Assembly (NCBI RefSeq): GCF_040054535.1
Contig: NC_090787.1
Span: forward strand, 16,923,501 to 16,987,500
Direction: 5' to 3'
DNA length: 64,000 nt
Source: Antennarius striatus
Taxonomy: Eukaryota > Chordata > Actinopteri > Lophiiformes > Antennariidae
Position 1 is the first letter of the stretch; every line of letters starts with the position of its first letter. Position numbers and translations under genes: made by a program. The notes under the pieces were generated by a model that saw only the letters and a program-made list of their open reading frames with translations, was not told where the DNA came from and searched no databases. Shown one piece after another: positions 35,165 to 47,696 of the stretch.

Positions 35165-35700
35165 AATATGAGAGGTGTTGCCCACACAGGTTCCCTCTCG
35201 TCATGTAGCCTCAACAGCATTTCATATGTGCTGTTCCAGCGTGTTGGCACCTCACTGATAAGTCACAGCATTGGTCTTCCCATCTTTTGCTGCACATGTG
35301 CGAGCTTCTGATGTGATCTGATGTGACAATGTGCCCAGCTTTGTGTGTGATGGATGTGAGTGTGGGAATCTGATCACATGATTTACTAACTAATATATTG
35401 AGACTATGTGCAATGAAAATTGAGTGCCGAATGCTGAGCTGTCTAGCGAATGCAATGATGTATGGTCCTGCATCGATCACAAGACACTAATGTTAATTGG
35501 TTATGGCCCAACCATTGACTTCATCCAAATTGTCAGCAGTGTGACTTTGTGGAAAGTATTGCATTTCCAACAAAAATGTACACAAGTTTTGCAGTTTTGT
35601 ACTTCAAAATCTCATTCATGTAGTGACAAGTATTTCAATTTTCAGTCGTGTCCGTTCCTCCTCCCTTTTTGGCCACCTGGTCTGAAAATTACATGAAGTC
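35165..35700 (-). mobile_element. hAT (ZBED-type) transposase fragment within the unit
   Basis: The minus strand reads HTADNLDEV, WAITN, then after stops the D-A-PYIIA block, RQLSIRHSIFIAHSLNILV (the conserved H-A/C-FAH-LN region of hAT transposases), ITHKAGHIVTSDHIRSS and QREP-like sequence. Similar fragments lie at about 38160..38690, 42930..43465, 50400..50930, 57851..58381 and 63760..64000. In units 3, 5, 6, 8 and 9 a shared deletion removes most of it. Degraded, with stops in every copy. Confidence 0.6.
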
Positions 35701-36089
35701 AACCCATCTTTCTGGGTTTTATTTTAAATGTTATTTCATTTTTATTGCTATTTTTATGTTTCTTTCTGTATTGCTTTTAAGGTTTTATTTTGTTAACTGA
35801 CTTATCACATTGTTGTAGGGAGCCATAGCATTTCAGTTTTAACAACCACATTTGAATTCACTATCCATCATGTGCATATGAACAATAATCTGAGCAATGT
35901 CAAGTTTTTCACATGTTGTTTTCATGTGTGTGTACAGTTATGAGGATAGTGGCCCCTCTGCACAGAGGTCTACCCAGATAAGGCATGGGAGGACCAGGTC
36001 CAGATCTCCACAGGCTCAGCCATACCATTGCTTGGAGCCCTGGAGAACTGGAGATGGCTTGACATTGCCCAAGTCAGGTACCTCATGCC

Positions 36090-36332
36090 ATGGAGACCAC
36101 CAGGAGCCCGGGTGGACAGTGGTGCAGCCTGTTCTTGCACCTTGTGGACATCGCAGCCGCCAACGCCTACATTCTTCACTGTGACATTGCCAGTTCAGGG
36201 GTGCCAGGGGTGGACAGGAGCAGCAGATCGGACAGAAGGGGGGTATACCACACTCCTGTTGCCATTAACAGCAGTCAGAGAGCCACAGGACACAGGATTT
36301 GTCATGCTGCCTTCCAGTGGACAAACGAGTGA
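36090..36332 (+). mobile_element. piggyBac-like transposase C-terminal fragment within the unit
   Basis: Reads WCSLFLHLVDIAAANAYILH, resembling the conserved WW-x-x-F-x-HLVDIA-x-x-NA-(Y/F)-ILH helix near the end of the piggyBac DDE domain. It differs from the element at 20940..24102, so it comes from another lineage. Copies: 39084..39326, 43863..44126, 48326..48568, 51313..51555, 55777..56019, 58764..59006. The short open frame kept in most copies is probably chance conservation from recent duplication. Confidence 0.45.
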
Positions 36333-37157
36333 GCCTCACCTAGTAGAAATGTAAAACCTTCCATGTGGGACTGTGTCTTAATTTGGACAGAAACTGCTTT
36401 ACAGCGTGGCATATGTAAAAAAAACAAACAAACATTATTTTAATTTCTAAGGTTAGTTTAATTTTAAAATATTTTTGTTTTGTTTTTTGCCTAGTTTTTT
36501 TGTACAATGCCGAAAAAAACTGTATATAAGTATGTGTAAACCTTGAATTGTACAACTTTCAGCTGCAGTGATTACATTCTTGTTCCACATTCCTACTTGT
36601 TGCTCCATTTAAATATGAAGCTAATTATTTGCTAGTTAATCTCTGCTCCTTTGCCACATAATAACACAAAAATACAACATCAGACATTTCATCATTTAAC
36701 ATAAGGTATCAGCAGCAGTGATGCTGAATCACATTTAACATTACTGAGGAATATCTGGAAGTGCTTTTAGTGGAGATTGACTATGAAGAATTTTTCAAAA
36801 TGTCTGTCTCTTAATATAATTTTAAAAATTATATATAATTCAATCCACACAGTTAGGGAGGAGAACCACTAGCATTGACAGTACCACTTTAAGGTTTGTT
36901 TGTTTTTTAAATTTAGTATACTTTAGTAATCCTTGAAGGGAAATTAAGAGCACACTCTTACAAACAAACAAATGAGCAACTTTGTAAAAGGGGACAGCAT
37001 CTTGGCAGTGCTCCAGAGGTGAGCTGACACCTCCTACTGTCAGCTTACAGTCCAGGCAGAACCACCGATCTTTGGAACATTGGATGACCCGCTCTACCAC
37101 TGAGCCACTGCTGCCCCAAAAACTTCCCTCGTGCCGTGTCAGGGACTTTTTTTCCCC

Positions 37158-37229
37158 TGCCGTGACCCGGACTCGAACCGGGGTTGCTGCGGCCACAACG
37201 CAGAGTACTAACCACTATACGATCACGGC
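37158..37229 (-). tRNA. tRNA-His (GTG), unit 2
   Basis: Standard GCCGTGA/TCACGGC stem, T-loop TTCGAGT. Complete. Confidence 0.95.
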
Positions 37230-37981
37230 AAGCTACTGAGGGACACTTATTGAAAAGAAACTAACAAAGCTCTTATAGATGGGGCATGTGGGTGGATGGC
37301 CCAGAGGCAAAGTTCAGAAGGGCAAGAAAAAAATTATACAAATTCATTACATGAAACAGTGGATGGCCTGGTCCATTTAAGAAAAAGAAGCTATTTCACA
37401 AACATTTTCCAACTCAAGGTAGAAAATATTCAATAAAAATGTCCATTTTGAGGTATTTATCTGTGCAGTCCAGCAGTTCAGGTGACAGGAGGGTAAAATC
37501 AATGAAAATCAATGACAATCAATGACAGATCTCTTCCATGAAGAGACAGTTACCCTGATAAAATGAAATAAATAAATATTGAAACTCAAACGGCAGTAAA
37601 TAAACATGCTCTACCATGACCAACATTACCTGCAGAAAAGGAAGCCCAGCTCACACAACCAGCAACACAAAACACAAGGAGAGTCTAACAAAGTCAGCAA
37701 ACATTTATCACTTCCTGTTTAGGCATGTGACCCTAGGGCCTAGACCCATGACAACAATTGACCCTGAGCGTAAAGTGAATATGATGCAGCGGTGCTTTAA
37801 TAATGTAAAGTTATTTTATTTTATTATTTCATAATATTTCATATTCATATTTTCATTTAACTTTAAAATATCTGATTGTTACGGTAAAATAATAATGTGA
37901 AAATGTATCATAACTAAAAAATCCAAGTGAACGTGTTGTGAATGAGGACGCGTGTGAACAGGGATTTTGCTTTTCCATGGA

Positions 37982-38063
37982 GTCACGGTGGCCGAGTGGT
38001 TAAGGCGTTGGACTTGAAATCCAATGGGGTTTCCCCGCACAGGTTTGAGTCCTGTTCGTGACG
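37982..38063 (+). tRNA. tRNA-Ser (TGA), unit 2, doubtful function
   Basis: Anticodon TGA at 38015..38017, D-arm GAGTGGTTAAGG. The T-loop reads TTTGAGT, so the near-invariant C56 of the B box and of the G19-C56 contact is lost; transcription and folding may be impaired. Confidence 0.8.
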
Positions 38064-40158
38064 AGTTTTTGGGGGCGGCAGTGGTTCAGTTGGCAGAGCA
38101 GGTCATCCAATGATCCCAAGGTTGGCAGTTTGATTCCCACTCCTGCCCAACCACCCGGAATGTGAGAGGTGTTGCCCACACAGGTTCCCTCTCGTCATGT
38201 AGCCTCAACAGCATTTCATATGTGCTGTTCCAGCGTGTTGGCACCTCACTGATAAGTCACAGCATTGGTCTTCCCATCGTTTGCTGCACATGTGCGAGCT
38301 TCTGATGTGATCTGATGTGACAATGTGCCCAGCTTTGTGTGTGATGGATGTGAGTGTGAGAATCTGATCACATGATATTCTAACTAATATATTGAGACTA
38401 TGTGCAATGAAAATTGAGTGCCGAATGCTGAGCTGTCTAGCTGATGCAATGATGTAAGGTGCTGCATCGGTCACAAGACACTTCAGTTAATTGGTTATGG
38501 CCCAACCATTGACTTGATCCAAATTGTCAGCAGTGTGACTTTGTGGAAAGTATTGCATTTCCAGCAAAAATGTACACAAGTTTTGCAGTTTTGTACTGCA
38601 AAATCTCATTCATGTAGTGACAGGTATTTCAATTTTCAGTCGTGTCCGTTCCTCTTCCCTTTTTGGCCACCTGGTCTGAAAATTACATCAAGTCAACCCA
38701 TCTTTCTGGGTTTTATTTTAAATGTTATTTTATATTTATTGCTATTTTTATGTTTCTTTCTGTATTGCTTTTAAGGTTTTATTTTGTTAACTGACTTATC
38801 ACATTGTTGTAGGGAGCCAGAGCATTTCAGTTTTAACAACCACATTTGAATTCACTATCCATCATTTGCATATGAACAATAATCTGAGCAATGTCAATTT
38901 TTTCACATGTTGTTTTCATGTGCGTGTACAGTTATGAGGATAGTGGCCCCTCTGCACAGAGGTCTACCCAGATACGGCATGTGAGGACCAGGTCCAGATC
39001 TCCACAGGCTCAGCCATACCATCGTTTGGAGCCCTGGAGAACTGGAGATGGCTTGACATTGCCCAAGTCAGGTCACTCATGCCATGGAGACCACCAGGAG
39101 CCCAGGTGGACAGTGGTGCAGCCTGTTCTTGCACCTTGTGGACATCGCAGCCGCCAACGCCTACATTCTTCACTGTGACATTGCCAGTTCAGGGGTGCCA
39201 GGGGTGGACAGGAGCAGCAGATCGGACAGGAGGGGGGTATACCACACTCCTGTTGCCAATAACACCAGTCACAGAGCCACAGAACACAGGATTTGTCATG
39301 CTGCCTTCCAGTGGACAAACGAGTGAGCCTCACCTAGTAGAAATGTAAAACCTTCCATGTGGGACTGTGTCTTAATTTGGACAGAAACTGCTTTACAGCG
39401 TGGCATATGTAAAAAAGAAACAAACAAACATTATTTTAATTTCTAAAGTTAGTTTAATTTTAAAATATTTTTTGGGGGTTTTTGCCTAATTTTTTTGTAC
39501 AATGCCAAAAAAACTGTAAATAAGTATGTGTAAACCTTGAATTGTACAACTTTCAGCTGCAGTGATTACATTCTTGTTCCACATTCCTACTTGTTGCTCC
39601 ATTTAAATATGAAGCTAATTATTTGCCAGTTAATCTCTGCTCCTTTGCCACATAATAACACAAAAATACAACATCAGAAATTTCATCATTTAACATAAGG
39701 TATCAGCAGCAGTGACGCTGAATCACATTTAACATTACTGAGGAATATCTGGAAGTGCTTTTAGTGGAGATTGACTATGAAGAATTTTCAAAATGTCTGT
39801 CTCTTAATATAATTTTAAAAATTATATAAAATTCAATCCACACAGTTAGGGAGGAGAACCACTACCATTTACAGCCCCACTTTAAGGTTTGTTTGTTTTT
39901 TAAATTTAGTATACTTTAGTAATCCTCGAAGGGAAATTAAGAGCACACCCTTAGAAACACAAACAAATGAGCAACTTTGTAAAAGGGGAAAGCACCTTGG
40001 CAGTGCTCCAGAGGTGAGCTGACACCTCCTACTGTCAGCTTATAGTCCAGGCAGCTGGGCGAACCACTGATCTTTGGAATATTGGATGACCTGCTCTACC
40101 ACTGAGCCACTGCTGTCCCAAAAACTTCCCTCATGCCACGTCAGGGACTTCTTTCCCC

Positions 40159-40230
40159 TGCCGTGACCCGGATTCGAACCGGGGTTGCTGCGGCCACAAC
40201 GCAGAGTACTAACCACTATACGATCACGGC
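40159..40230 (-). tRNA. tRNA-His (GTG), unit 3
   Basis: Consensus copy, T-loop TTCGAAT. Confidence 0.95.
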
Positions 40231-40897
40231 AAGCTACTGAGGGACACTTATTGAAAAGAAACTACCAAAGCTCTTATAGATGGGGCATGTGGGTGGATGG
40301 CCCAGAGGCAAAGTTCAGAAGGGCAAGAAAAAAATTATACAAATTCATTACATGAAACAGTGGATGGCCAGGTCCATTTAAGAAAAAGAAGCTATTTCAC
40401 AAACATTTTCCAACTCAAGGTAGAAAATATTCAATAAAAATGTCCATTTTGAGGTATTTATCTGTGCAGTCCAGCAGTTCAGGTGACAGGAGGGTAAAAT
40501 CAATGAAAATCAATGACAAATCTCTTCCATGAAGACACAGTTACCCTGATAAAATGAAATAAATAAATATTGAAACTCAAATGGCAGTAAATAAACATGC
40601 TCTACCATGACCAATATTACCTGTAGAAAAGGAAGCCCAGCTCACAAAACCAGCAACACAAAACCCAAGGAGAGTCCAACAAAGTCAGCAAACATTTATC
40701 ACTTCCTGTTTAGGCATGTGACCCTAGGGCCTAGACCCATGACAACAATTGACCCTGAGAGTAAAGTGAATATGATGCAGCGGTGCTTTAATAATGTAAA
40801 GTCATTTAATGTGTGAACATGTATCATAACTAAAAAATCCAAGTGAACGTGTTGTGAATGAGGACACGTGTGAACGGGGATTTTGCTTTTCCATGGA

Positions 40898-40979
40898 GTC
40901 ACGGTGGCCGAGAGGTTAAGGCGTTGGACTCGAAATCCAATGGGGTTTCCCCGCACAGGTTCGAATCCTGTTCGTGACG
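40898..40979 (+). tRNA. tRNA-Ser (CGA), unit 3
   Basis: Consensus copy with T-loop TTCGAAT, anticodon at 40931..40933; TTTTT follows at 40982. Confidence 0.95.
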
Positions 40980-41464
40980 AGTTTTTGGGGCATCAGTGGT
41001 TCAGTTGGCCGAGCAGGTCATCCAATGATCCCAAGGTTGGCGGTTTGATTCCCACTCCTGCCCAACGACCTGGAATGTGAGAGGTGTTGCCCACACAGGT
41101 TCCCTCTCGTCATGTAGCCTCAACAGCATTTCATATGTGCTGTTCCAGCATATTGGCACCTCACTGATAAGTCACAGCATTGGTCTTCCCATCTTTTGCT
41201 GCACATGTGCGAGCTTCTGATGTGATCTGATGTGACAATGTGCCCAGCTTTGTGTGTGATGGATGTGAGTGTGAGAATCTGATCACAAAATTTTCTAAGG
41301 TTTTATTTTGTTAACTAATCAAATTGTTGTAGGGAGCCAGAGCATTTCAGTTTTAACAACCACATTTTAATTCAGTATCCATCATGTGTATATGAACAAT
41401 AATCTGAGCAATGTCAAGTTTTTCACATGTTGTATTCATGTGTGTGTACAGTTATGAGGATAGT

Positions 41465-41805
41465 CCTTCAAGCTTAATGGCATAATTGAAAAGTGTTGCT
41501 GCTCACTGGATATTACAGCTGCTGGTATCTTGGGATTGACTTTTACAACCTGGGGGGGGGGGGTTCAGACGGTTGTCAATCAGGAGGAGCTTGGTCCAGT
41601 TTAATGAGGGGTAAGCTGGACGATATGGATGTTTCGTCTGTTGTGATGAGCACATTCTCCTGGGATTCTGAAGGACATTCAGGTGTAGAACATATGACCT
41701 CCCTTCCCTTCTCTGTTTCTAATGTCACCTCCTCTGGAGCACTAAGCTCTGCCTCATTCACAGTTGCTGGCTGGTTTTAAGGGTTTCTAAGTGAGACTTA
41801 GAGTC
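41465..41805 (-). pseudogene. CRACDL exon fragment captured in unit 3
   Basis: About 341 bp matching 62275..62617 of the CRACDL gene, including its predicted splice acceptor and about 330 bp of exon. The minus strand reads NEAELSAPEEVTLETEKGRE and DETSISSSLPLIKL against NEEELSALEELTLETEKGRE and DETSIASSLALIKL in the gene. A 7-bp deletion and a G-run grown from 7 to 12 bases set it apart. No start or donor site: a fragment. Confidence 0.9.
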
Positions 41806-42011
41806 AAACACAAACAAATGAGCAATTTTGTAAAAGGGGACAGCACCTTGGCAGTGCTCCAGAGTTGAGCTGACACCTCCTACTGTCAGCTTATAGTCCA
41901 GGCAGCTGTGCGAACCACCGATCTTTGGAACATTGGATGACCTGCTCTACCACTGAGCCACTGCTGCCCATAAAAATTTCCCTTGTGCCGTGTCAGGGAC
42001 TTTTTTTCCCC

Positions 42012-42083
42012 TGCCGTGACCCGGACTCGAACCGGGGTTGCTGCGGCCACAACGCAGAGTACTAACCACTATACGATCACGGC
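42012..42083 (-). tRNA. tRNA-His (GTG), unit 4
   Basis: Consensus stem, T-loop TTCGAGT as in units 1 and 2. Confidence 0.95.
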
Positions 42084-42760
42084 AAGCTACTGAGGGACAC
42101 TTATTGAAAAGAAACTACCATAGCTCTTATAGATAGGGCATGTGGGTGGATGGCCCAGAGGCAAAGTTCAGAAGGGAAGGAAAAAAACAAAACAAATTCA
42201 TTACATGAAAAAGTGGATGGCCTGGTCCATTGAAGAAAAAGAAGCTATTTCACAAACATTTTCCAACTCAAGGTAGAAAATATTCAATAAAAATGTCCAT
42301 TTTGAGGTATTTATCTGTGCAGTCCAGCAGTTCAGGTGACAGGAGGGTAAAATCAATGAAAATCAATGACAATCAATGACAGATCTCTTCCATGAAGAGA
42401 CAGTTACCCTGATAAAATGAAATAAATAAATATTGAAACTCAAACGGCAGTAAATAAACATGCTCTACCATGACCAACATTACCTGCAGAAAAGGAACCC
42501 CAGCTCACACAACCAGCAACACAAAACACAAGGAGAGTCTAACAAAGTCAGCAAACATTTATCACTTCCTGTTTAGGCACGTGACCCTAGGGCCTAGACC
42601 CATGACAACAATTGACCCTGAGCGTTAAGTGAATATGATGCATCGGTGCTTTAATAATATAAAGTCATTTTATGTGGGAACATGTATCATAACTAAAAAA
42701 TCCAAGTGAACGTGTTGTGAATGAGGACACGTGTGAACGGGGATTTTGCTTTTCCATGGA

Positions 42761-42842
42761 GTCACGGTGGCCGAGAGGTTAAGGCGTTGGACTTGAAATC
42801 CAATGGGGTTTCCCCGCACAGGTTCAAATCCTGTTCGTGACG
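42761..42842 (+). tRNA. tRNA-Ser (TGA), unit 4
   Basis: Anticodon TGA at 42794..42796 on a body with T-loop TTCAAAT, the loop otherwise seen only in the CGA copy of unit 1. Confidence 0.93.
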
Positions 42843-44935
42843 AGTTTTTGGGGGCGGCAGTGGTTCAGTTGGCAGAGCAGGTCGTCCAATGATCCCAAGG
42901 TTGGCGGTTTGATTCCCACTCCTGCCCAACCACCCGGAATGTGAGAGGTGTTGCCCACACAGGTTCCCTCTCGTCATGTAGCCTCAACAGCATTTCATAT
43001 GTGCTGTTCCAGCGTGTTGGCACCTCACTGATAAGTCACAGCATTGGTCTTCCCATCTTTTGCTGCACATGTGCGAGCTTCTGATGTGATCTGATGTGAC
43101 AATGTGCCCAGCTTTGTGTGTGATGGATGTGAGTGTGAGAATCTGATCACATGATTTTCTAACTAATATATTGAGACTATGTGCAATGAAAATTGAGTGC
43201 CGAATGCTGAGCTGTCTAGGGGATGCAATGATGTATGGTGCTGCATCGATCACAAGACACTTCAGTTAATTGGTTATGGCCCAACCATTGACTTGATCCA
43301 AATTGTCAGCAGTGTGACTTTGTGGAAAGTATTGCATTTCCAACAAAAATGTACACAAGTTTTGCAGTTTTGTACTGCAAAATCTCATTCATGTAGTGAC
43401 AGGTATTTCAATTTTCAGTCGTGTCCGTTCCTCTTCCCTTTTTGGCCACCTGGTCTGAAAATTACATCAAGTCAACCCATCTTTCTGGGTTTTATTTTAA
43501 ATGTTATTTTATATTTATTGCTATTTTTATGTTTCTTTCTGTATTGCTTTTAAGGTTTTATTTTGTTAACTGACTAATCACATTGTTGTAGGGAGCCAGA
43601 GCATTTCAGTTTTAACAACCACATTTGAATTCACTATCCATCATGTGCATATGAACAATAATCTGAGCAATGTCAAGTTTTTCACATGTTGTTTTCATGT
43701 GTGTGTACAGTTATGAGGATAGTGGCCCCTCTGCACAGAGGTCTACGCAGATACGGCAGGGGACGACCAGGTCCAGATCTCCACAGGCTCAGCCATACCA
43801 TCGCTTGGAGCCCTGGAGAACTGGAGATGGCTTGACATTGCCCAAGTCAGGTACCTCATGCCATGGAGACCACCAGGAGCCCGGGTGGACAGTGGTGCAG
43901 CCTGTTCTTGCACCTTGTGGACATCGCAGCCGCCAACGCCTACATTCTTCACTGTGACATTGCCAGTTCAGGGGTGCCAGGGGTGGACAGGAGCAGCAGA
44001 TCGGACAGGAGGGGGTATACCACACTCCTGTTGCCATTAACACCAGTCAGAGAGCCACAGAACACAGGATTTGTCATGCTGCCTTCCAGTGGACAAACGA
44101 GTGAGCCTCACCTAGTAGAAGTGTAAAACCTTCAGTGTGGGACTGTGTCTTAATTTGGACAGAAACTGCTTTACAGCGTGGCATATGTAAAAAAAACAAA
44201 CAAACATTATTTTAATTTCTAAGGTTAGTTTAATTTTAAAATATTTTTGTTTTGTTTTGCCTAGTTTTTTTGTACAATGCCAAAAAAAACTGTAAATAAG
44301 TATGTGTAAACCTTGAATTGTACAACTTTCAGCTGCAGTGATTACGTTCTTGTTCCACATTCCTACTTGTTGCTCCATTTAAATATGAAGCTAATTATTT
44401 GCCAGTTAATCTCTGCTCTTTTGCCACATAATAACACAAAAATACAACATCAGAAATTTCATCATTTAGCATAAGGTATCAGCAGCAGTGACGCTGAATC
44501 ACATTTAACATTACTGAGGAATATCTGGAAGTGCTTTTAGTGGAGATTGACTATGAAGAATTTTTCAAAATGTCTGTCTCTTAATATAATTTTAAAAATT
44601 ATATAAAATTCAATCCACACAGTTAGGGAGGAGAACCACTAGCATTGACAGCACCACTTTAAGGTTTGTTTGTTTTTTAAATTTAGTATACTTTAGTAAT
44701 CCTCGAAGGGAAATTAAGAGCACACCCTTAGAAACACAAACAAATGAGCAACTTTGTAAAAGGGGAAAGCACCTTGGCAGTGCTCCAGAGGTGAGCTGAC
44801 ACCTCCTACTGTCAGCTTATAGTCCAGGCAGCTGGGCGAACCACTGATCTTTGGAATATTGGATGACCTGCTCTACCACTGAGCCACTGCTGTCCCAAAA
44901 ACTTCCCTCATGCCACGTCAGGGACTTCTTTCCCC

Positions 44936-45007
44936 TGCCGTGACCCGGATTCGAACCGGGGTTGCTGCGGCCACAACGCAGAGTACTAACCACTATACGA
45001 TCACGGC
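44936..45007 (-). tRNA. tRNA-His (GTG), unit 5
   Basis: Consensus copy, T-loop TTCGAAT. Confidence 0.95.
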
Positions 45008-45674
45008 AAGCTACTGAGGGACACTTATTGAAAAGAAACTACCAAAGCTCTTATAGATGGGGCATGTGGGTGGATGGCCCAGAGGCAAAGTTCAGAAGGG
45101 CAAGAAAAAAATTATACAAATTCATTACATGAAACAGTGGATGGCCTGGTCCATTTAAGAAAAAGAAGCTATTTCACAAACATTTTCCAACTCAAGGTAG
45201 AAAATATTCAATAAAAATGTCCATTTTGAGGTATTTATCTGTGCAGTCCAGCAGTTCAGGTGACAGGAGGGTAAAATCAATGAAAATCAATGACAAATCT
45301 CTTCCATGAAGACACAGTTACCCTGATAAAATGAAATAAATAAATATTGAAACTCAAATGGCAGTAAATAAACATGCTCTACCATGACCAATATTACCTG
45401 TAGAAAAGGAAGCCCAGCTCACAAAACCAGCAACACAAAACCCAAGGAGAGTCCAACAAAGTCAGCAAACATTTATCACTTCCTGTTTAGGCATGTGACC
45501 CTAGGGCCTAGACCCATGACAACAATTGACCCTGAGCGTAAAGTGAATATGATGCAGCGGTGCTTTAATAATGTAAAGTCATTTAATGTGTGAACATGTA
45601 TCATAACTAAAAAATCCAAGTGAACGTGTTGTGAATGAGGACACGTGTGAACGGGGATTTTGCTTTTCCATGGA

Positions 45675-45756
45675 GTCACGGTGGCCGAGAGGTTAAGGCG
45701 TTGGACTCGAAATCCAATGGGGTTTCCCCGCACAGGTTCGAATCCTGTTCGTGACG
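45675..45756 (+). tRNA. tRNA-Ser (CGA), unit 5
   Basis: Consensus body, anticodon at 45708..45710. The following T-run is only TTTT (GAGATTTTGG), shorter than in other units. Confidence 0.95.
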
Positions 45757-46242
45757 AGATTTTGGGGGCGGCAGTGCTTCAGTTGGCAGAGCAGGTCATC
45801 CAATGATCCCAAGGTTGGCAGTTTGATTCCCACTCCTGCCCAACGACCTGGAATGTGAGAGGTGTTGCCCACACAGGTTCCCTCTCGTCATGTAGCCTCA
45901 ACAGCATTTCATATGTGCTGTTCCAGCATGTTGGCACCTCACTGATAAGTCACAGCATTGGTCTTCCCATCTTTTGTTGCACATGTGCAAGCTTCTGATG
46001 TGATCTGATGTGACAATGTGCCCAGCTTTGTGTGTGATGGATGTGAGTGTGAGAATCTGATCACAAAATTTTCTAAGGTTTTATTTTGTTAACTAATCAA
46101 ATTGTTGTAGGGAGCCAGAGCATTTCAGTTTTAACAACCACATTTGAATTCAGTATCCATCATGTGTATATGAACAATAATCTGAGCAATGTCAAGTTTT
46201 TCACATGTTGTATTCATGTGTGTGTACAGTTATGAGGATAGT

Positions 46243-46584
46243 CCTTCAAGCTTAATGGCATAATTGAAAAGTGTTGCTGCTCACTGGATATTACAGCTGC
46301 TGGTATCTTGGGATTGACTTTTACAACCTGGGGGGGGGGGGGTTCAGACGGTTGTCAATCAGGAGGAGCTTGGTCCAGTTTAATGAGGGGTAAGCTGGAC
46401 GATATGGATGTTTCGTCTGTTGTGATGAGCACATTCTCCTGGGAGTCTGAAGGACATTCAGGTGTAGAACATATGACCTCCCTTCCCTTCTCTGTTTCTA
46501 ATGTCACCTCCTCTGGAGCACTAAGCTCTGCCTCATTCACAGTTGCTGGCTGGTTTTAAGGGTTTCTAAGTGAGACTTAGAGTC
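46243..46584 (-). pseudogene. CRACDL exon fragment captured in unit 5
   Basis: As in unit 3 but with a 13-base G-run and one Glu-for-Asp codon difference (CCTGGGAGTCTG). Confidence 0.9.
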
Positions 46585-46790
46585 AAACACAAACAAATGA
46601 GCAATTTTGTAAAAGGGGACAGCACCTTGGCAGTGCTCCAGAGTTGAGCTGACACCTCCTACTGTCAGCTTATAGTCCAGGCAGCTGTGCGAACCACCGA
46701 TCTTTGGAACATTGGATGACCTGCTCTACCACTGAGCCACTGCTGCCCATAAAAATTTCCCTTGTGCCGTGTCAGGGACTTTTTTTCCCC

Positions 46791-46862
46791 TGCCGTGACC
46801 CGGATTCGAACCGGGGTTGCTGCGGCCACAACGCAGAGTACTAACCACTATACGATCACGGC
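46791..46862 (-). tRNA. tRNA-His (GTG), unit 6
   Basis: Consensus copy, T-loop TTCGAAT. Upstream flank reads GCAAGCTATTG instead of GCAAGCTACTG. Confidence 0.95.
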
Positions 46863-47614
46863 AAGCTATTGAGGGACACTTATTGAAAAGAAACTACCAA
46901 AGCTCTTATAGATGGGGCATGTGGGTGGATGGCCCAGAGGCAAAGTTCAGAAGGGCAAGAAAAAAATTATACAAATTCATTACATGAAACAGTGGATGGC
47001 CTGGTCCATTTAAGAAAAAGAAGCTATTTCACAAACATTTTCCAACTCAAGGTAGAAAATATTCAATAAAAATGTCCATTTTGAGGTATTTATCTGTGCA
47101 GTCCAGCAGTTCAGGTGACAGGAGGGTAAAATCAATGAAAATCAATGACAATCAATGACAAATCTCTTCCATGAAGACACAGTTACCCTGATAAAATGAA
47201 ATAAATAAATATTGAAACTCAAATGGCAGTAAATAAACATGCTCTACCATGACCAACATTACCTGCAGAAAAGAAAACCCAGCTCACACAACCAGCAACA
47301 CAAAACACAAGGAGAGTCTAACAAAGTCAGCAAACATTTATCACTTCCTGTTTAGGCATGTGACCCTAGGGCCTAGACCCATGACAACAATTGACCCTGA
47401 GCGTAAAGTGAATATGATGCAGCGGTGCTTTAATAATGTAAAGTTATTTTATTTTATTATTTCATAATATTTAATATTCATATTTTCATTTAACTTTAAA
47501 ATATCTGATTGTTACGGTAAAATAATAATGTGAAAATGTATCATAACTAAAAAATCCAAGTGAACGTGTTGTGAATGAGGACGCGTGTGAACGGGGATTT
47601 TGCTTTTCCATGGA

Positions 47615-47696
47615 GTCACGGTGGCCGAGTGGTTAAGGCGTTGGACTTGAAATCCAATGGGGTTTCCCCGCACAGGTTTGAGTCCTGTTCGTGACG
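47615..47696 (+). tRNA. tRNA-Ser (TGA), unit 6, doubtful function
   Basis: Same T-loop TTTGAGT and D-arm GAGTGG as unit 2, so it shares a recent ancestor with that damaged copy. Confidence 0.8.

Larger units (their letters stand above)
33931..36847. repeat. Array unit 1 (full type)
   Basis: Leftmost unit; 118 bp of unplaced sequence separates it from the RTE LINE. Contains tRNA-His 34249..34320 and tRNA-Ser(CGA) 34988..35069 with a 667-bp spacer, the hAT fragment at about 35165..35700, and the piggyBac-like fragment at 36090..36332. More diverged than the inner units, as expected of an array edge. Confidence 0.9.
36848..39840. repeat. Array unit 2 (full type)
   Basis: 2993 bp. tRNA-His 37158..37229 and tRNA-Ser(TGA) 37982..38063 with the long 752-bp spacer, which carries an extra AT-rich stretch near 37808..37895. 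hAT and piggyBac-like fragments present. Confidence 0.9.
39841..41805. repeat. Array unit 3 (short type with CRACDL piece)
   Basis: 1965 bp. Contains tRNA-His 40159..40230 and tRNA-Ser(CGA) 40898..40979, spacer 667 bp. The hAT fragment is mostly deleted, and the piggyBac-like part is replaced by a CRACDL-derived segment from 41465. Confidence 0.9.
41806..44617. repeat. Array unit 4 (full type, begins at the CRACDL junction)
   Basis: 2812 bp. The first 110 bases of the usual unit head are missing because the unit begins after the CRACDL piece, as unit 11 does. tRNA-His 42012..42083, tRNA-Ser(TGA) 42761..42842, spacer 677 bp. Confidence 0.9.
44618..46584. repeat. Array unit 5 (short type with CRACDL piece)
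   Basis: 1967 bp, tRNA-His 44936..45007 and tRNA-Ser(CGA) 45675..45756, spacer 667 bp. First unit of the 7451-bp duplicated block; its twin is unit 8. Confidence 0.9.
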
